From Phragmitibacter sp965284365 (GTDB lineage: Bacteria; Verrucomicrobiota; Verrucomicrobiia; Verrucomicrobiales; Verrucomicrobiaceae), in assembly GCA_965284365.1 (NCBI GenBank), contig OZ260079.1, positions 2,790,001 through 2,854,000 on the forward strand: DNA of 64,000 nt. The letters run 5' to 3'. Numbering within the stretch: the first letter of the stretch is position 1; each line of letters opens with the position of its first letter. The notes beneath the pieces are model-generated. The model searched no databases, had not been told where the DNA came from, and saw only the letters and a program-made list of their open reading frames with translations. The translations under genes and the position numbers were made by a program. Shown in pieces: positions 39,982 through 48,940 of this stretch.

Positions 39982-41841
39982 TCAGGGGAGTTGACGTGAA
40001 TGCGTCATGTTTTCCGGCTTGAGCAAGTCATCCAGCCTCTCTCTGGTAAGCCATCCTTTTTCCAGGACAAGGTCGTAGACGCTGCCCCCGGTCTTGAGAG
40101 CTTCCTTGGCGATGGCGGCGCTTCGTTCATAGCCCAACACGGGGTTAAGGGCGGTTACCAGGCCAATGGAATTGTGCACATACTGCAGGCAACGCTCACG
40201 ATTGGCTTCAATGCCAGCGATACAGCGACTATGCAGCACGATCGCGGCATTCTTGAGCAGCGTGAGGCCGAAGTGCAGGTTGAACGCAATGACTGGTTCG
40301 GCCATGTTCAGCTCCAGTTCGCTGGCTTCCGCCGCCATGGTGACGGTGGTGTCCATGCCAATGATCTGGAAACACACCTGACTCACCACTTCCGGCACAA
40401 CAGGATTCACCTTGCCCGGCATGATGGAGGAACCTGGCTGCATGGAAGGCAGGCGAATTTCGTAAAGGCCGCATCTGGGGCCGGAAGACAACCATCTCAA
40501 GTCGTTGCAGATTTTCGAGAGCTGCACCGCAGCCGTTTTCATGGTGCTGCTCATGAGCACGAACTCTCCGGAATCCTGCGTAGCTTCCACGAGGTCATCG
40601 GCGAGTTTCACGGGGATACCGCTGATCTCCGCGAGGTGCTTCGTGCAAAGCGATGCATATCCCGGAGGGCTGTTGATGCCAGTGCCAATGGCGGTAGCTC
40701 CCATGTTGATCGCCAGGAACTCCTCGCCCACGCGCGTGAGATGGCGAATGCCATCACCGATCATCACCGCATACGCGCCGAATTCCTGGCCGAGCGTCAT
40801 GGGGACAGCATCCTGGTTCTCAGTCCGTCCCATCTTCAGCACGTCAGCGAATTCCTGAGCTTTGGTCCGGAGCGCGGTCTGAAGTTCGCGTAACGCAGAG
40901 AGCGTCTCCCGCAACGTGAGCAGCACCCCCAGCTTGATGGCGGTTGGATAGGCGTCGTTCGTGGACTGAGAGCAGTTCACATGGTCGTTGGGATGCAGGT
41001 GCTCGTACTGCCCTTTGCGGTGACCCAGGAGTTCCAGGGCGCGGTTCGCGATGACTTCGTTCGCGTTCATGTTCGTGGAGGTGCCGGCACCACCCTGAAT
41101 CATGTCGATCACGAACTGATCATGGAGTTTTCCCGCCGCGATTTCATCGCAAGCCGCCATGATGGCAGCCGCTCGTTCCTTTGACAGAACTCCCAGTTCA
41201 CCGTTGGCACGGGCCGCCGCCTTCTTCACAAAAGCGAAGGCGCGAATGAAGTGCTCGAAGTGATACATCCGGATGCCCGAGATGCGGAAGTTTTCCATGC
41301 CGCGCAAGGTCTGCACTCCGTAGTAGGCCTGATCCGGCACCTCGCGCTCACCCAGGGAATCATGCTCGGTGCGCACCGACGAAACGATGGTGGCAGAACT
41401 TTCCCCAGCGATGCGCTCAGCCGCGAATCGCAGACGTTCACTCAGCCGCGCGGCGACGCGGGCGACAATGCGGTAGAAAATCTGCGGCTTCTCGTCACGG
41501 ACCTTTTCCAGATCAGCTCGGGCAATCTGCCACACCCGAGCCCCCCGATGGGTCAGGGCATTGGCGCCATGCGGAGCATCGTCGAGCATGACACCTTCGC
41601 TGAACACGGCTCCGGGCGCTAGGGTTGCCAGCGTGACGCTGCGAGTATGGGCGCCACGGGAGATTTCGACTTCGCCTTCCAGCACGATGCCCAGCCAAAG
41701 GCGTGGCGTACTTTCGTGAAACAGGTAGTCGCCCGCAGCATAGGAGACGGCTTTACCCTGCTGCACAACGGCAGCGAGGTCTTCGGTGGAAATGCCGATG
41801 CGTTTGGCGGCGGCGGCGACGGTATCGAGAGGAAGGCTCAT
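39982..41841 (-). CDS. aspA: Aspartate ammonia-lyase with N-terminal CNBD-like domain
   Basis: A 619-residue fusion. Residues 15-140 look like a cyclic-nucleotide-binding-type beta roll (YAAGDYLFHESTPRLWLGIV; VTLATLAPGAVFSEG). Residues 155-619 are a complete aspartase: GGAGTSTNMNANEVIANRA (251-269), NDHVNCSQSTND (285-296), and the superfamily signature GSSIMPGKVN (470-479). It converts aspartate to fumarate and ammonia. Fumarase is a possible alternative, but LHPNDHVNCSQSTND and the Dcu neighbour favour aspartase. In the CNBD the phosphate-binding cassette is altered (SEGVMLDDAPHGANA in place of GE...PRxA). Classical AspA is about 470-480 residues and lacks this domain. Confidence 0.92.
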   Translation of the reverse strand: MSLPLDTVAAAAKRIGISTEDLAAVVQQGKAVSYAAGDYLFHESTPRLWLGIVLEGEVEISRGAHTRSVTLATLAPGAVFSEGVMLDDAPHGANALTHRGARVWQIARADLEKVRDEKPQIFYRIVARVAARLSERLRFAAERIAGESSATIVSSVRTEHDSLGEREVPDQAYYGVQTLRGMENFRISGIRMYHFEHFIRAFAFVKKAAARANGELGVLSKERAAAIMAACDEIAAGKLHDQFVIDMIQGGAGTSTNMNANEVIANRALELLGHRKGQYEHLHPNDHVNCSQSTNDAYPTAIKLGVLLTLRETLSALRELQTALRTKAQEFADVLKMGRTENQDAVPMTLGQEFGAYAVMIGDGIRHLTRVGEEFLAINMGATAIGTGINSPPGYASLCTKHLAEISGIPVKLADDLVEATQDSGEFVLMSSTMKTAAVQLSKICNDLRWLSSGPRCGLYEIRLPSMQPGSSIMPGKVNPVVPEVVSQVCFQIIGMDTTVTMAAEASELELNMAEPVIAFNLHFGLTLLKNAAIVLHSRCIAGIEANRERCLQYVHNSIGLVTALNPVLGYERSAAIAKEALKTGGSVYDLVLEKGWLTRERLDDLLKPENMTHSRQLP

Positions 41842-41865
41842 GGAAATGCGAAGGGAGGGAAGTCG

Positions 41866-43200
41866 TTATTTGTTGAAGAAGGATCCAATGAGAAGGCCGA
41901 AGCCCACGGCGCCGATCGTGCAGATGATGCCGGGCAGCATGAAGGAGTGATTCACCAGGTATTTGCCGATGCGCGTCGTTTTCGACCGGTCGAACTGCAT
42001 CGCTGCGATGAGCGTGCCGTAGTTAGGGATGAAGAAGTACCCGTTCACGGCAGGGAACATGCCGATCAAATAGGGGATCGGGATGCCCAGCGAGATACCC
42101 AAAGGCATGAGGGCGCGGGTGGTTGCGGCCTGGCTGTAGAGCAACATTGACGCTACAAAGAGCCCGATGGCAAAGCTCCACGGCGCGGCTTTTGCCATGT
42201 CACTGAGGCCGCCGATGATAACCTCCCGGTTGGCATTGATAAAGGTATCTCCCAGCCAGGCGAGACCAAGGATGCCAATGATGGCGGTGACCCCCGACTG
42301 GCAGGTCTTGCATTTGGGCACTTCGTCGATGGGCGCTTTCGTGACGGTGAGGATCAAGGCCGCGACCGCGAGCATCACGATGGCGATGGAGATCGGCATG
42401 GTCAAAACGGTGGGGGTCGGTCCTGTGCCCACGACGGTGCGGAGTTGCGGAAAGATGCCCGCGAGAACAATCAGCGAGACGCCCGTCAGGAAGATGAAGG
42501 CGCTCGCTTTAGCGCCCTTGCGAAGTGGCTTCTGCGTCGCACCACTGCTTTTGCCACCTGCTGTGAGTTCACCCGAGGTGAGGAGCTTTTGGTATTCAGG
42601 ATCGTCCTTGAGTTCCTTGCCCACACGGAGTTGCACAAATGCGGCAATGAGGACCGCCATCAAGGTGGACGGGACACAGATGAGAAGGATCTGCACCAGC
42701 CCAAATCCATGCGTGGCCATTAGCCCGATCATGGCGGCCGTCGCTGCCGAGACGGGACTGGCGGTGATGGCTTGTTGGGAAGCAATGGTGGCAATCGCCA
42801 TGGGGCGCTCAGGCCGGATGCCATTTTCGTGCGCGACCTCATAAATCACCGGAAGCAAAGGGTAGACGATGTGGCCAGTGCCCGCTGCAAAGGTAAATCC
42901 GTAAGTCACCAGCGGCGCCACGATGGTGACCTGCTTCGGATTTTTTCGGATGATCTTTTCTGCCACCCGCACCAGGAAATCGATGCCCCCGGCAACTTCC
43001 ATGGCAGAGGCAGCCATGATGACGGTGAGCACGATGAGGAGCACTTCTCCAGGGATCGCGGCGGGAGCGATTCCAAACCCCAACACGAGTACGAGTAGTC
43101 CAACCGCGCCCCAGAGACCCAATCCCACGCCCCCTGCTCGTGCCCCCATGGCAAGTGCGCCCAAGATGACGAGGAATTCGAGGATGAGTTTGATATCCAT
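41866..43200 (-). CDS. Anaerobic C4-dicarboxylate transporter of the DcuA/DcuB family
   Basis: A 444-residue membrane protein with about ten helices. Family motifs include FTFAAGTGHIVYPLLPVIYE and IASQQAITASPVSAATAA. The family exchanges or takes up aspartate, fumarate, malate and succinate, mainly under anaerobic conditions. It lies 24 bp before the aspartase fusion on the same strand, so it probably supplies aspartate or exchanges it for succinate or fumarate. A or B type cannot be told from sequence by eye. A variable cytoplasmic loop lies near residues 205-235 (KELKDDPEYQKLLTSGE). Confidence 0.92.
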   Translation of the reverse strand: MDIKLILEFLVILGALAMGARAGGVGLGLWGAVGLLVLVLGFGIAPAAIPGEVLLIVLTVIMAASAMEVAGGIDFLVRVAEKIIRKNPKQVTIVAPLVTYGFTFAAGTGHIVYPLLPVIYEVAHENGIRPERPMAIATIASQQAITASPVSAATAAMIGLMATHGFGLVQILLICVPSTLMAVLIAAFVQLRVGKELKDDPEYQKLLTSGELTAGGKSSGATQKPLRKGAKASAFIFLTGVSLIVLAGIFPQLRTVVGTGPTPTVLTMPISIAIVMLAVAALILTVTKAPIDEVPKCKTCQSGVTAIIGILGLAWLGDTFINANREVIIGGLSDMAKAAPWSFAIGLFVASMLLYSQAATTRALMPLGISLGIPIPYLIGMFPAVNGYFFIPNYGTLIAAMQFDRSKTTRIGKYLVNHSFMLPGIICTIGAVGFGLLIGSFFNK

Positions 43201-43230
43201 GGAGAGGTGTGGTGAGAACTTAAGATCAGC

Positions 43231-43371
43231 CTATTCCAGCAAGGTTATGTCGGGTCGAGTGAGCGGAAGGGGAGTTTCCTGGGAGTACTTTTGCCGCGCG
43301 GCTCCCACCGGTACTGCGATGAGGCGCACGAACATCTCTGATAACTCTGCGTCGTAGTCGATCCTGGTCAT
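43231..43371 (-). CDS. 46-residue hypothetical protein at the head of the dcu operon
   Basis: Reads MTRIDYDAELSEMFVRLIAV followed by PVGAARQKYSQETPLPLTRP and a short end. It is soluble, with no signal or membrane segment, and lies 30 bp before the Dcu gene on the same strand. The frame is open to 43440 but the ATG at 43371 gives the more protein-like start. It could be a small regulator or a leader peptide. The 200 bp to the divergent cls gene should contain both promoters; no clear box was seen. Confidence 0.4.
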   Translation of the reverse strand: MTRIDYDAELSEMFVRLIAVPVGAARQKYSQETPLPLTRPDITLLE

Positions 43372-43571
43372 GATCTTACGGTTGTGTGAGGTCAGAGGTG
43401 CAATAACAGGTCCGATCGCGGACCGACACGAGGCTTCCAAGAGTGGCCAGTGGAGAGACTTGGCGAAATAGGACTTTGGTCCGATATTCTCGCAGGAGGC
43501 GCATCATATTCACTTTGATGCTGGCTTTTCAGCATCATGCTGACACGGTTGGCGCGGACGATGGTCCCCCT

Positions 43572-45053
43572 ATGAGCTTCATGACACGATTTCCATTTTT
43601 CGGCAGGCTGATGCGTTGGGTCAAAGCGCACCCCAAAATACGCCGCACCATTTTCATCGGCTTTTTTCATCTGGTGGGATTGTTGACCTCGATTGACGCA
43701 ATCTTGAGCGTGCGCACCGCACAGGGGGCCATTGGCTGGGCGGTCTCGCTGAATACTTTCCCGTATGTGGCGGTGCCTGCTTATTGGGTTTTTGGCCGCA
43801 GCAGTTTCGGAGGGGACATACTGCTGAGGAAAAAAGTAGAAGCGCAGTTGTCGGATGCGGAAAAGAAACTCGCAGCTGATCTAATGGCGATGCGTCCCCT
43901 TGTCGATGATGTGCCGCCACCGGCGACATTGCTGGAACGGCTTGCGAAGATGCCGGCCGTGCGCGGCAATCATGTGGAGCTCCTCATTGATGGAGAAGCC
44001 ACCTTCAAATCCATCTTCGAGAGTATTGCCCAGGCGCGCGAATACGTGCTCGTGCAATTCTATATCATCCGTGATGATGAACTGGGCCGGCGTTTGAAGG
44101 ATGCCCTGATTGAGCGGGCCAAAGCGGGTGTGCGTTGCTACCTGATCTACGATGAAGTCGGGAGCCATGGCCTCACGGATAGCTTCCTGGCAGATCTAAA
44201 AGCCGCTGGAGTGGAGGCGCATCACTTCAATACTCAAAAGGGCGACGCCAATCGTTTCCAACTCAACTTCCGCAATCATCGCAAGGTCGTGGTGGTCGAT
44301 GGTCAAACGGCCTTTGTGGGAGGGCACAACGTGGGAGACGAATATCTTGGCAAGAATCCGAAGATGGGGGCCTGGCGGGACACGCATGTGAAGGTGCAGG
44401 GGCCTGTGGTGCAGTGCGTGCAGATTGCCTGGGTTGAAGATTGGAAGTGGGCCACCGGCAACATGCCTCCACTGAACTGGACGCCAACAGTCGCGCCGGG
44501 TGGTCAGGATGGTTTGGCGTTTTGTCTGCCCACCGGCCCGGCAGACGAGTTTGAAACTTGCACGCTGTTCTTCCTGCACGCGATTCAATCCGCCAAGAAG
44601 CGGGTATGGATCGCGAGTCCTTACTTTGTGCCCGATGAGCAGTTCACTTCGGCGCTTCAACTCGCTGCTTTGCGTGGGGTGGATGTCCGCATTCTTTTAC
44701 CGAAAAAAGCAGACAGCACGATGGTCCAACTCTCGAGTTACACCTACCTTCCCGCATTGGAGAAAGCCGGAGTGCAGGTCTGGCGATACACGGAGGGTTT
44801 CCTGCACGAGAAGGCCATCATCGTGGATGGCTACTGCGGGGTGGGAACGGCGAACTTCGATAATCGCAGCTTCCGGCTGAACTTCGAGATCACCCTCTTG
44901 TTCGCCGAGGAGTCCACCGTGCGCGAGGCAGAGGCAATGTTCCTCAAAGATTTCTCGAAGAGCACCCGCGCCACGGCGGCGGACTATACAGAGCGTCCCT
45001 GGTACTTCCGTCTCGCCGCGCGGACATCCTGGCTGATGGCGCCAATCCAATAG
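43572..45053 (+). CDS. cls: Cardiolipin synthase (phospholipase D superfamily)
   Basis: A 493-residue membrane enzyme that joins two phosphatidylglycerols to cardiolipin. Two hydrophobic segments lie near the N-terminus (about 22-42 and 52-72). The two HKD motifs are NHRKVVVVDGQTAFVGGHN and FLHEKAIIVDGYCGVGTANFDNRS. The start at 43572 (MSFMTRFPFFGRLMRW) is preferred to the open frame from 43443, which has no membrane or domain content. It is divergent from the dcu-aspA operon. Confidence 0.92.
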   Translation: MSFMTRFPFFGRLMRWVKAHPKIRRTIFIGFFHLVGLLTSIDAILSVRTAQGAIGWAVSLNTFPYVAVPAYWVFGRSSFGGDILLRKKVEAQLSDAEKKLAADLMAMRPLVDDVPPPATLLERLAKMPAVRGNHVELLIDGEATFKSIFESIAQAREYVLVQFYIIRDDELGRRLKDALIERAKAGVRCYLIYDEVGSHGLTDSFLADLKAAGVEAHHFNTQKGDANRFQLNFRNHRKVVVVDGQTAFVGGHNVGDEYLGKNPKMGAWRDTHVKVQGPVVQCVQIAWVEDWKWATGNMPPLNWTPTVAPGGQDGLAFCLPTGPADEFETCTLFFLHAIQSAKKRVWIASPYFVPDEQFTSALQLAALRGVDVRILLPKKADSTMVQLSSYTYLPALEKAGVQVWRYTEGFLHEKAIIVDGYCGVGTANFDNRSFRLNFEITLLFAEESTVREAEAMFLKDFSKSTRATAADYTERPWYFRLAARTSWLMAPIQ

Positions 45054-45087
45054 GGGAGAGGCGGTAAAATCTACGATGACCGCATGG

Positions 45088-45468
45088 CTACTCGTCGCGC
45101 TTCGCATTCTGCATACGAGCCCAGAGACCGGAGATCGTCGATTGTGCAGCGGCTTTCAACTGTTCCGCCGAGGTGCCAGACGGAAGCGCCGATTCCACGA
45201 TGGGCGAGCCACGGAGTTCATCCAGAAGCTGAATGGCATCCGCGGCACTCTCGAAGAGAAACTGTTCCTTCTCCTTCTCGGACAGGGGAAATACCGCCAG
45301 GTTGATCACCCAGGTGCCATCTTTGCGCAGCAGAAACCGCTCTTGTTGGAAGGTCGTGCTGCCGGGTGCAGTTGCCTCCTGCCGCACAATGAAGGGACCT
45401 CTGCCTCCGGAACCGGACTTTAGATTGAGCAGTTCGCAGTTTTGGTAGTTGTTTGTTAGGGCAGCCAT
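45088..45468 (-). CDS. Conserved-looking hypothetical protein
   Basis: A 126-residue soluble protein without signal peptide. It starts MAALTNNYQNCELLNLKSGS and has a beta-rich middle (RFLLRKDGTWVINLAVFPLS) and a helical, charged C-terminal half (EKEKEQFLFESAADAIQLLD). It looks similar in style to the 110-residue protein at 51264-51596, both containing a short WxxNL or GIWFMPG-type beta pair, but no real homology is claimed. Function unknown. Confidence 0.65.
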   Translation of the reverse strand: MAALTNNYQNCELLNLKSGSGGRGPFIVRQEATAPGSTTFQQERFLLRKDGTWVINLAVFPLSEKEKEQFLFESAADAIQLLDELRGSPIVESALPSGTSAEQLKAAAQSTISGLWARMQNAKRDE

Positions 45469-45531
45469 CGTGCTGGAGGTTGGGCGGTTGGTGACTTCTT
45501 ATGGGTGTGAAATCGTTGGGTCGGGCCGTTG

Positions 45532-45756
45532 TCAAAATCCCTGCCGGCCTCTGAGCTTGTCATTCACCCCTTCACGCCGGTCGAGGCGATCTTCGTAGCG
45601 GTCACCGGGTCCACTATACGTTCGGCGATCATACCGGTTCTCCTGCCTGTCGACGCGATCTTCCACTCGGTCTACTCTGCCTGCGCAGGAGGGTAGCACA
45701 GCAGCGAGGGTCATCAGAGCGATGCCTTTCATCCATACTTTCGTTATTGCATTCAT
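45532..45756 (-). CDS. Small Arg/Asp-rich lipoprotein
   Basis: A 74-residue protein. A signal peptide (MKGIALMTLAAVLPSC from residue 9) ends in a lipobox-like LPSC. The mature part is a run of short VDR/EDR/YDR repeats (RVDRVEDRVDRQENRYDRR), ending in a basic tail. It shares architecture with the lipoprotein at 37398-37589. The repeats suggest a coiled, charge-zipper helix at the outer membrane. The start may be residue 1 (45756) or the Met at 45732. Confidence 0.55.
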   Translation of the reverse strand: MNAITKVWMKGIALMTLAAVLPSCAGRVDRVEDRVDRQENRYDRRTYSGPGDRYEDRLDRREGVNDKLRGRQGF

Positions 45757-45813
45757 GGTTCTCGTTTTGGTTTAAGATCGTTTTCAGTTCAGACTCAGCC
45801 TACACCCCTTCTG

Positions 45814-47316
45814 CTACTTGGCGGTGTTGCTGAACCCGCCACCCAGAGCCAGGTGCAGGTTCACGCGCTCACGCAGGCGGGCCGCGCGAATCTTGGTAAG
45901 CTCCACTTTTGCGCCGAGGTTCTCTCCAACAAGACGCAGGATGGTAAACATATCGGTCTGCCCCTGATCGAGCTGCTCTCTCCCGAAACCGATCGACTCA
46001 CCACTGCTGGAAACCATTTCCTGCAAGGCGCCCTCGCGCCGGCGGAGATGATATTCGCTGTCCAGCGCGTCCTCGACATCTTCAAAGGCTCTCAACGCCG
46101 TCGCGGTGTAATCCGCAGCCGCCGCACGCTGCTCTGCGGTGCGCAAATCCTGAGCCGCTTTCAACTCACCGCCGAAGAAGATGGGCTGCACCACACCGGC
46201 GGCGAAACTCCAGTTCACCGCGTTCAGCACGCCTACGCCGTCGAGATCAGCGCTGGCTGCGCCACCCACAGCACTGACGGCCAGGCGTGGCAACCGGGCT
46301 GCGCGTGCCTCATGCACCCGATGGAAAGCAGCGGCAAAATGAAACTCGGCGGCGATGAGGTCAGGCCGCCGCTCCAGCAATTCCATGGGCATGCCGGAAG
46401 GCACGTTGCGCAGAGACTTTGGAAAAGTGCTGCGGATCTTCGCTTTGCCTGCGGGGTAGTAGCTGGTGACCACCTCAATCGCCCGGATGGCCTTCGCGTG
46501 GGCCGCCTCTGCCGTATACATCATATCCCGGGCCCCTGCGGTGCGCGATCGCACCTGAGCAAGCTCGAAGTCGCTGGAGAAGCCCTGTTCCTTACGCGTA
46601 TCTGTGAGTTTCAAATAGTCCTCATAGAGTTTTAGCGTCTCCCGGGCATTGGCAGCCTGTTGGGAGGCTTCAATGGCGGAGAAATAGGCGCGTGCCACCT
46701 GAGCTGCCAGGGACTGCCGTGCAAATTCATAGGTGGCTTCCATGGCGAGGCTGTCCGCTTTGGAGGCGGCTTTCTTGGCCCGGACGCGTCCCCACACGTC
46801 TGCTTCCCATGTGGCTCCGATACCGAGGCCGTAAGTCCACCGTTGCGATGAACTGTCCACGCTACGGGTGTCGGCACTGCCCCCGGTGAGATCGAGACCA
46901 AAAGCCCCCAGGCTGGCCGGATCAATCCCTTGGCCCAGGTCACCATCGAGTTCCATGCCCTGACGTTCTCCCAGGCCTTTCAGCCCGACGCGAGGATAAA
47001 GCGCTGCCGCGGCGATGCGCACGGCGGCGCGCGAAGCCTCCACGCGTGCTGCCGCAGCCTTCAGATCCGGATTGCGCATGAGAGCATCTTCCACAATGCG
47101 CGTAAGCTCAGGGTCATTGAACGAGCGAATCCAATCCGGCGCCACGCGGCCCTTCGTGTGACTAGCGCTGTAGGAGCCGGGCACTTGCGAGCGCGCATAC
47201 TCCGTCATGATATCGCCGCCCTTTGGTGGCTGCTTGAGCCCGCACCCTGGGAGTACGAGGCACAGGATAGCAGATGAAAGGACGACTTTTCGGTATATGG
47301 GAAGAGGGGTGTACAT
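45814..47316 (-). CDS. Outer-membrane efflux lipoprotein (OprM/NodT type)
   Basis: A 500-residue TolC-like channel. The start MYTPLPIYRKVVLSSAILCL leads to a lipobox (LVLPGC). Two outer-membrane efflux protein repeats follow: DPELTRIVEDALMRNPDLKA near 65-85 and the second starting near 290 with VPSGMPMELLERRPDLIAAE. It should form the outer-membrane pore of a tripartite exporter. Its start overlaps the stop of the HlyD-type gene (TGATG), so the two are translated together. A frame runs upstream to 47586 but is only the shadow of that gene. Confidence 0.92.
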   Translation of the reverse strand: MYTPLPIYRKVVLSSAILCLVLPGCGLKQPPKGGDIMTEYARSQVPGSYSASHTKGRVAPDWIRSFNDPELTRIVEDALMRNPDLKAAAARVEASRAAVRIAAAALYPRVGLKGLGERQGMELDGDLGQGIDPASLGAFGLDLTGGSADTRSVDSSSQRWTYGLGIGATWEADVWGRVRAKKAASKADSLAMEATYEFARQSLAAQVARAYFSAIEASQQAANARETLKLYEDYLKLTDTRKEQGFSSDFELAQVRSRTAGARDMMYTAEAAHAKAIRAIEVVTSYYPAGKAKIRSTFPKSLRNVPSGMPMELLERRPDLIAAEFHFAAAFHRVHEARAARLPRLAVSAVGGAASADLDGVGVLNAVNWSFAAGVVQPIFFGGELKAAQDLRTAEQRAAAADYTATALRAFEDVEDALDSEYHLRRREGALQEMVSSSGESIGFGREQLDQGQTDMFTILRLVGENLGAKVELTKIRAARLRERVNLHLALGGGFSNTAK

Positions 47317-48500
47317 CAGTGCAGTTTGAAGACGAACCAGTCCATTTTCGTGGAGACGCGGACGAATACCTTGCGGATGATGTGAAGGATCTTGCCCTTG
47401 TCCGTATAGATGGCGCCAGCGCCCCGCGCGCCAGCGGCAAGGAACAGGTCTTTGTCCTTGTGTTCCACGAGGAGGCGCACCGCAATGCGCTGTTCCGCAG
47501 TCTCCTTCGGCAGGGTATTGGGGAGATTCCCGCTGATGGGCATTTGGCCCTGCGCGGTGGCCCACAGAATGGAGTCCACCTTGCACTTGATGATATGGTC
47601 AGGGTAGGTCTTCAGGAAGATTTCCGCTTCGTTGCCAGGCTCCACATAGCGCAATTCATTCTGGTGGAAGAAGGCGAGGATCCACGGATCATTTTCCTCG
47701 ATGAAGCTCATGACGGGCATCGTTGCAAACTGCGTGGCGCGGACCCCGGGCCGGAGTGCCAGATTGGCCACGCGACCGTCGGCAGGCGCAAGATGGGTCG
47801 TGCCTTCCAGATCGTATTTAGCGGCAAACAAATCTGCTTGGGCCTTGGCGATCTGCGCTTTGGCTTGTGCCACTTCGTCAATCTCGCCCACTTCCGTGCG
47901 CGCTTCGATCTTTTGGCGGACTTTCGATTCGTTGGCTTTCGCTGCCGCTACCTGACCCTCGAAATTCAACACATCGGACTCGGCCTGCTCCTGTTCTGCG
48001 CGGCGTCCCGCGCCTGAGGCAGCGAGAGTTGTGTATTGTTCCACGCGCTTCTTCGACAAGTCCAATCTTGCAATCAGCGATTGGGTCGTGCTTTGAGCGT
48101 TCTTGAGTTCATCGTCGAGTCCCCGTTGATACGCCTGCGCGGACACCAATCCCACCTTCAGTTCCGCCAGACTGGCTTCCGCCGCGTTGACTGCCTGCTG
48201 AAAAGGGACGGGATCCAATTTGAAAAGCACATCGCCCTTCTTGATGGGGCGGTTCGGCTCGATCGGCACTTCCGTCACTTGCCCAGTCACGCGTGGCACA
48301 ATGGGAATGACGTAATTCATGGATCGCACATCATGTGAAGACGGCGCGACGATGTTCATGAAGAGGATCAGAACCGTCAGAGCGACGAGGGGAATCGTGA
48401 CGACGATTACCTGGCTGGTGATGTTCCAGGGCAGCAGCTTGAACTTAAAAAAGATCAGCCAAACGATGGTCGAATAAATGATGAGAAGGATGAGTTCCAT
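47316..48500 (-). CDS. HlyD-family membrane fusion protein
   Basis: A 394-residue periplasmic adaptor. Two N-terminal hydrophobic segments (about 1-18 and 28-48), as in the YiaV/YibH subgroup. The first lipoyl half is PRVTGQVTEVPIEPNRPIKK. A long coiled-coil hairpin follows (about 105-230, rich in Ala, Gln, Glu and Lys), then the second lipoyl half APADGRVANLALRPGV and a beta barrel. It should link an inner-membrane exporter to the OprM-type channel downstream. No obvious pump gene is adjacent, as also seen for E. coli yiaV-yiaW. Confidence 0.9.
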   Translation of the reverse strand: MELILLIIYSTIVWLIFFKFKLLPWNITSQVIVVTIPLVALTVLILFMNIVAPSSHDVRSMNYVIPIVPRVTGQVTEVPIEPNRPIKKGDVLFKLDPVPFQQAVNAAEASLAELKVGLVSAQAYQRGLDDELKNAQSTTQSLIARLDLSKKRVEQYTTLAASGAGRRAEQEQAESDVLNFEGQVAAAKANESKVRQKIEARTEVGEIDEVAQAKAQIAKAQADLFAAKYDLEGTTHLAPADGRVANLALRPGVRATQFATMPVMSFIEENDPWILAFFHQNELRYVEPGNEAEIFLKTYPDHIIKCKVDSILWATAQGQMPISGNLPNTLPKETAEQRIAVRLLVEHKDKDLFLAAGARGAGAIYTDKGKILHIIRKVFVRVSTKMDWFVFKLH

Positions 48501-48940
48501 TAGGCTTCATCCCCCTTCTTTTCTTCTTTGCTGTGGCCGTGGCCGACGGTTTCATCAACATCAGTGCCGTAGGCCAGCTTGTAACCCACGGGCTTGGTGT
48601 AGGCCCAGAGCCACGCAAGTGGCCAGAGCATGCCGCCGAAGACCAAAGACAGAAGACAGACACACTGAATCGCCCTCGTCTGGGGATGCTTCTTCTTCTC
48701 AGCGATTTTCTCGGGAAGGATATGCACCAGCCAGAAAACAACAATGCCGATAATGGGTGCAATAATGATCGCCACCCATGAAATCGCATTCGCAATAGCA
48801 TCCAGGGTCTCCCCGTGGAATAGCGACGCATGCGCTTGCGCAGGCAGCGCCAGCCACACCAACAGCATGACCAGCCATGGCACAGCGCGTGAACTGGACG
48901 CCTCTCCGCCAAGGTGAAATTTTTCTCGAATGGTACTCAT
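48500..48940 (-). CDS. DUF3302 (YiaW-like) inner-membrane protein
   Basis: A 146-residue protein. A hydrophobic segment at about 20-40 with an Ala-rich end could be a signal peptide. Two membrane segments follow (about 55-78 and 92-115), with the DUF3302 pattern HILPEKIAEKKKHPQTRAIQ and WPLAWLWAYTKP between and after them. The tail is charged and His-containing (VGHGHSKEEKKGDEA). Pairing of DUF3302 with an HlyD-type protein matches E. coli yiaW-yiaV. Its stop overlaps the HlyD start (TAATG). The ATG at 48940 is preferred to the TTG at 48967. Confidence 0.85.
   Translation of the reverse strand: MSTIREKFHLGGEASSSRAVPWLVMLLVWLALPAQAHASLFHGETLDAIANAISWVAIIIAPIIGIVVFWLVHILPEKIAEKKKHPQTRAIQCVCLLSLVFGGMLWPLAWLWAYTKPVGYKLAYGTDVDETVGHGHSKEEKKGDEA

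Noticed and set aside
47317..47586. Upstream extension of the OprM-type gene
   Set aside because: The extra 90 codons lie inside the HlyD-type gene in another frame and lack any signal peptide; the lipoprotein signal starts at 47316.
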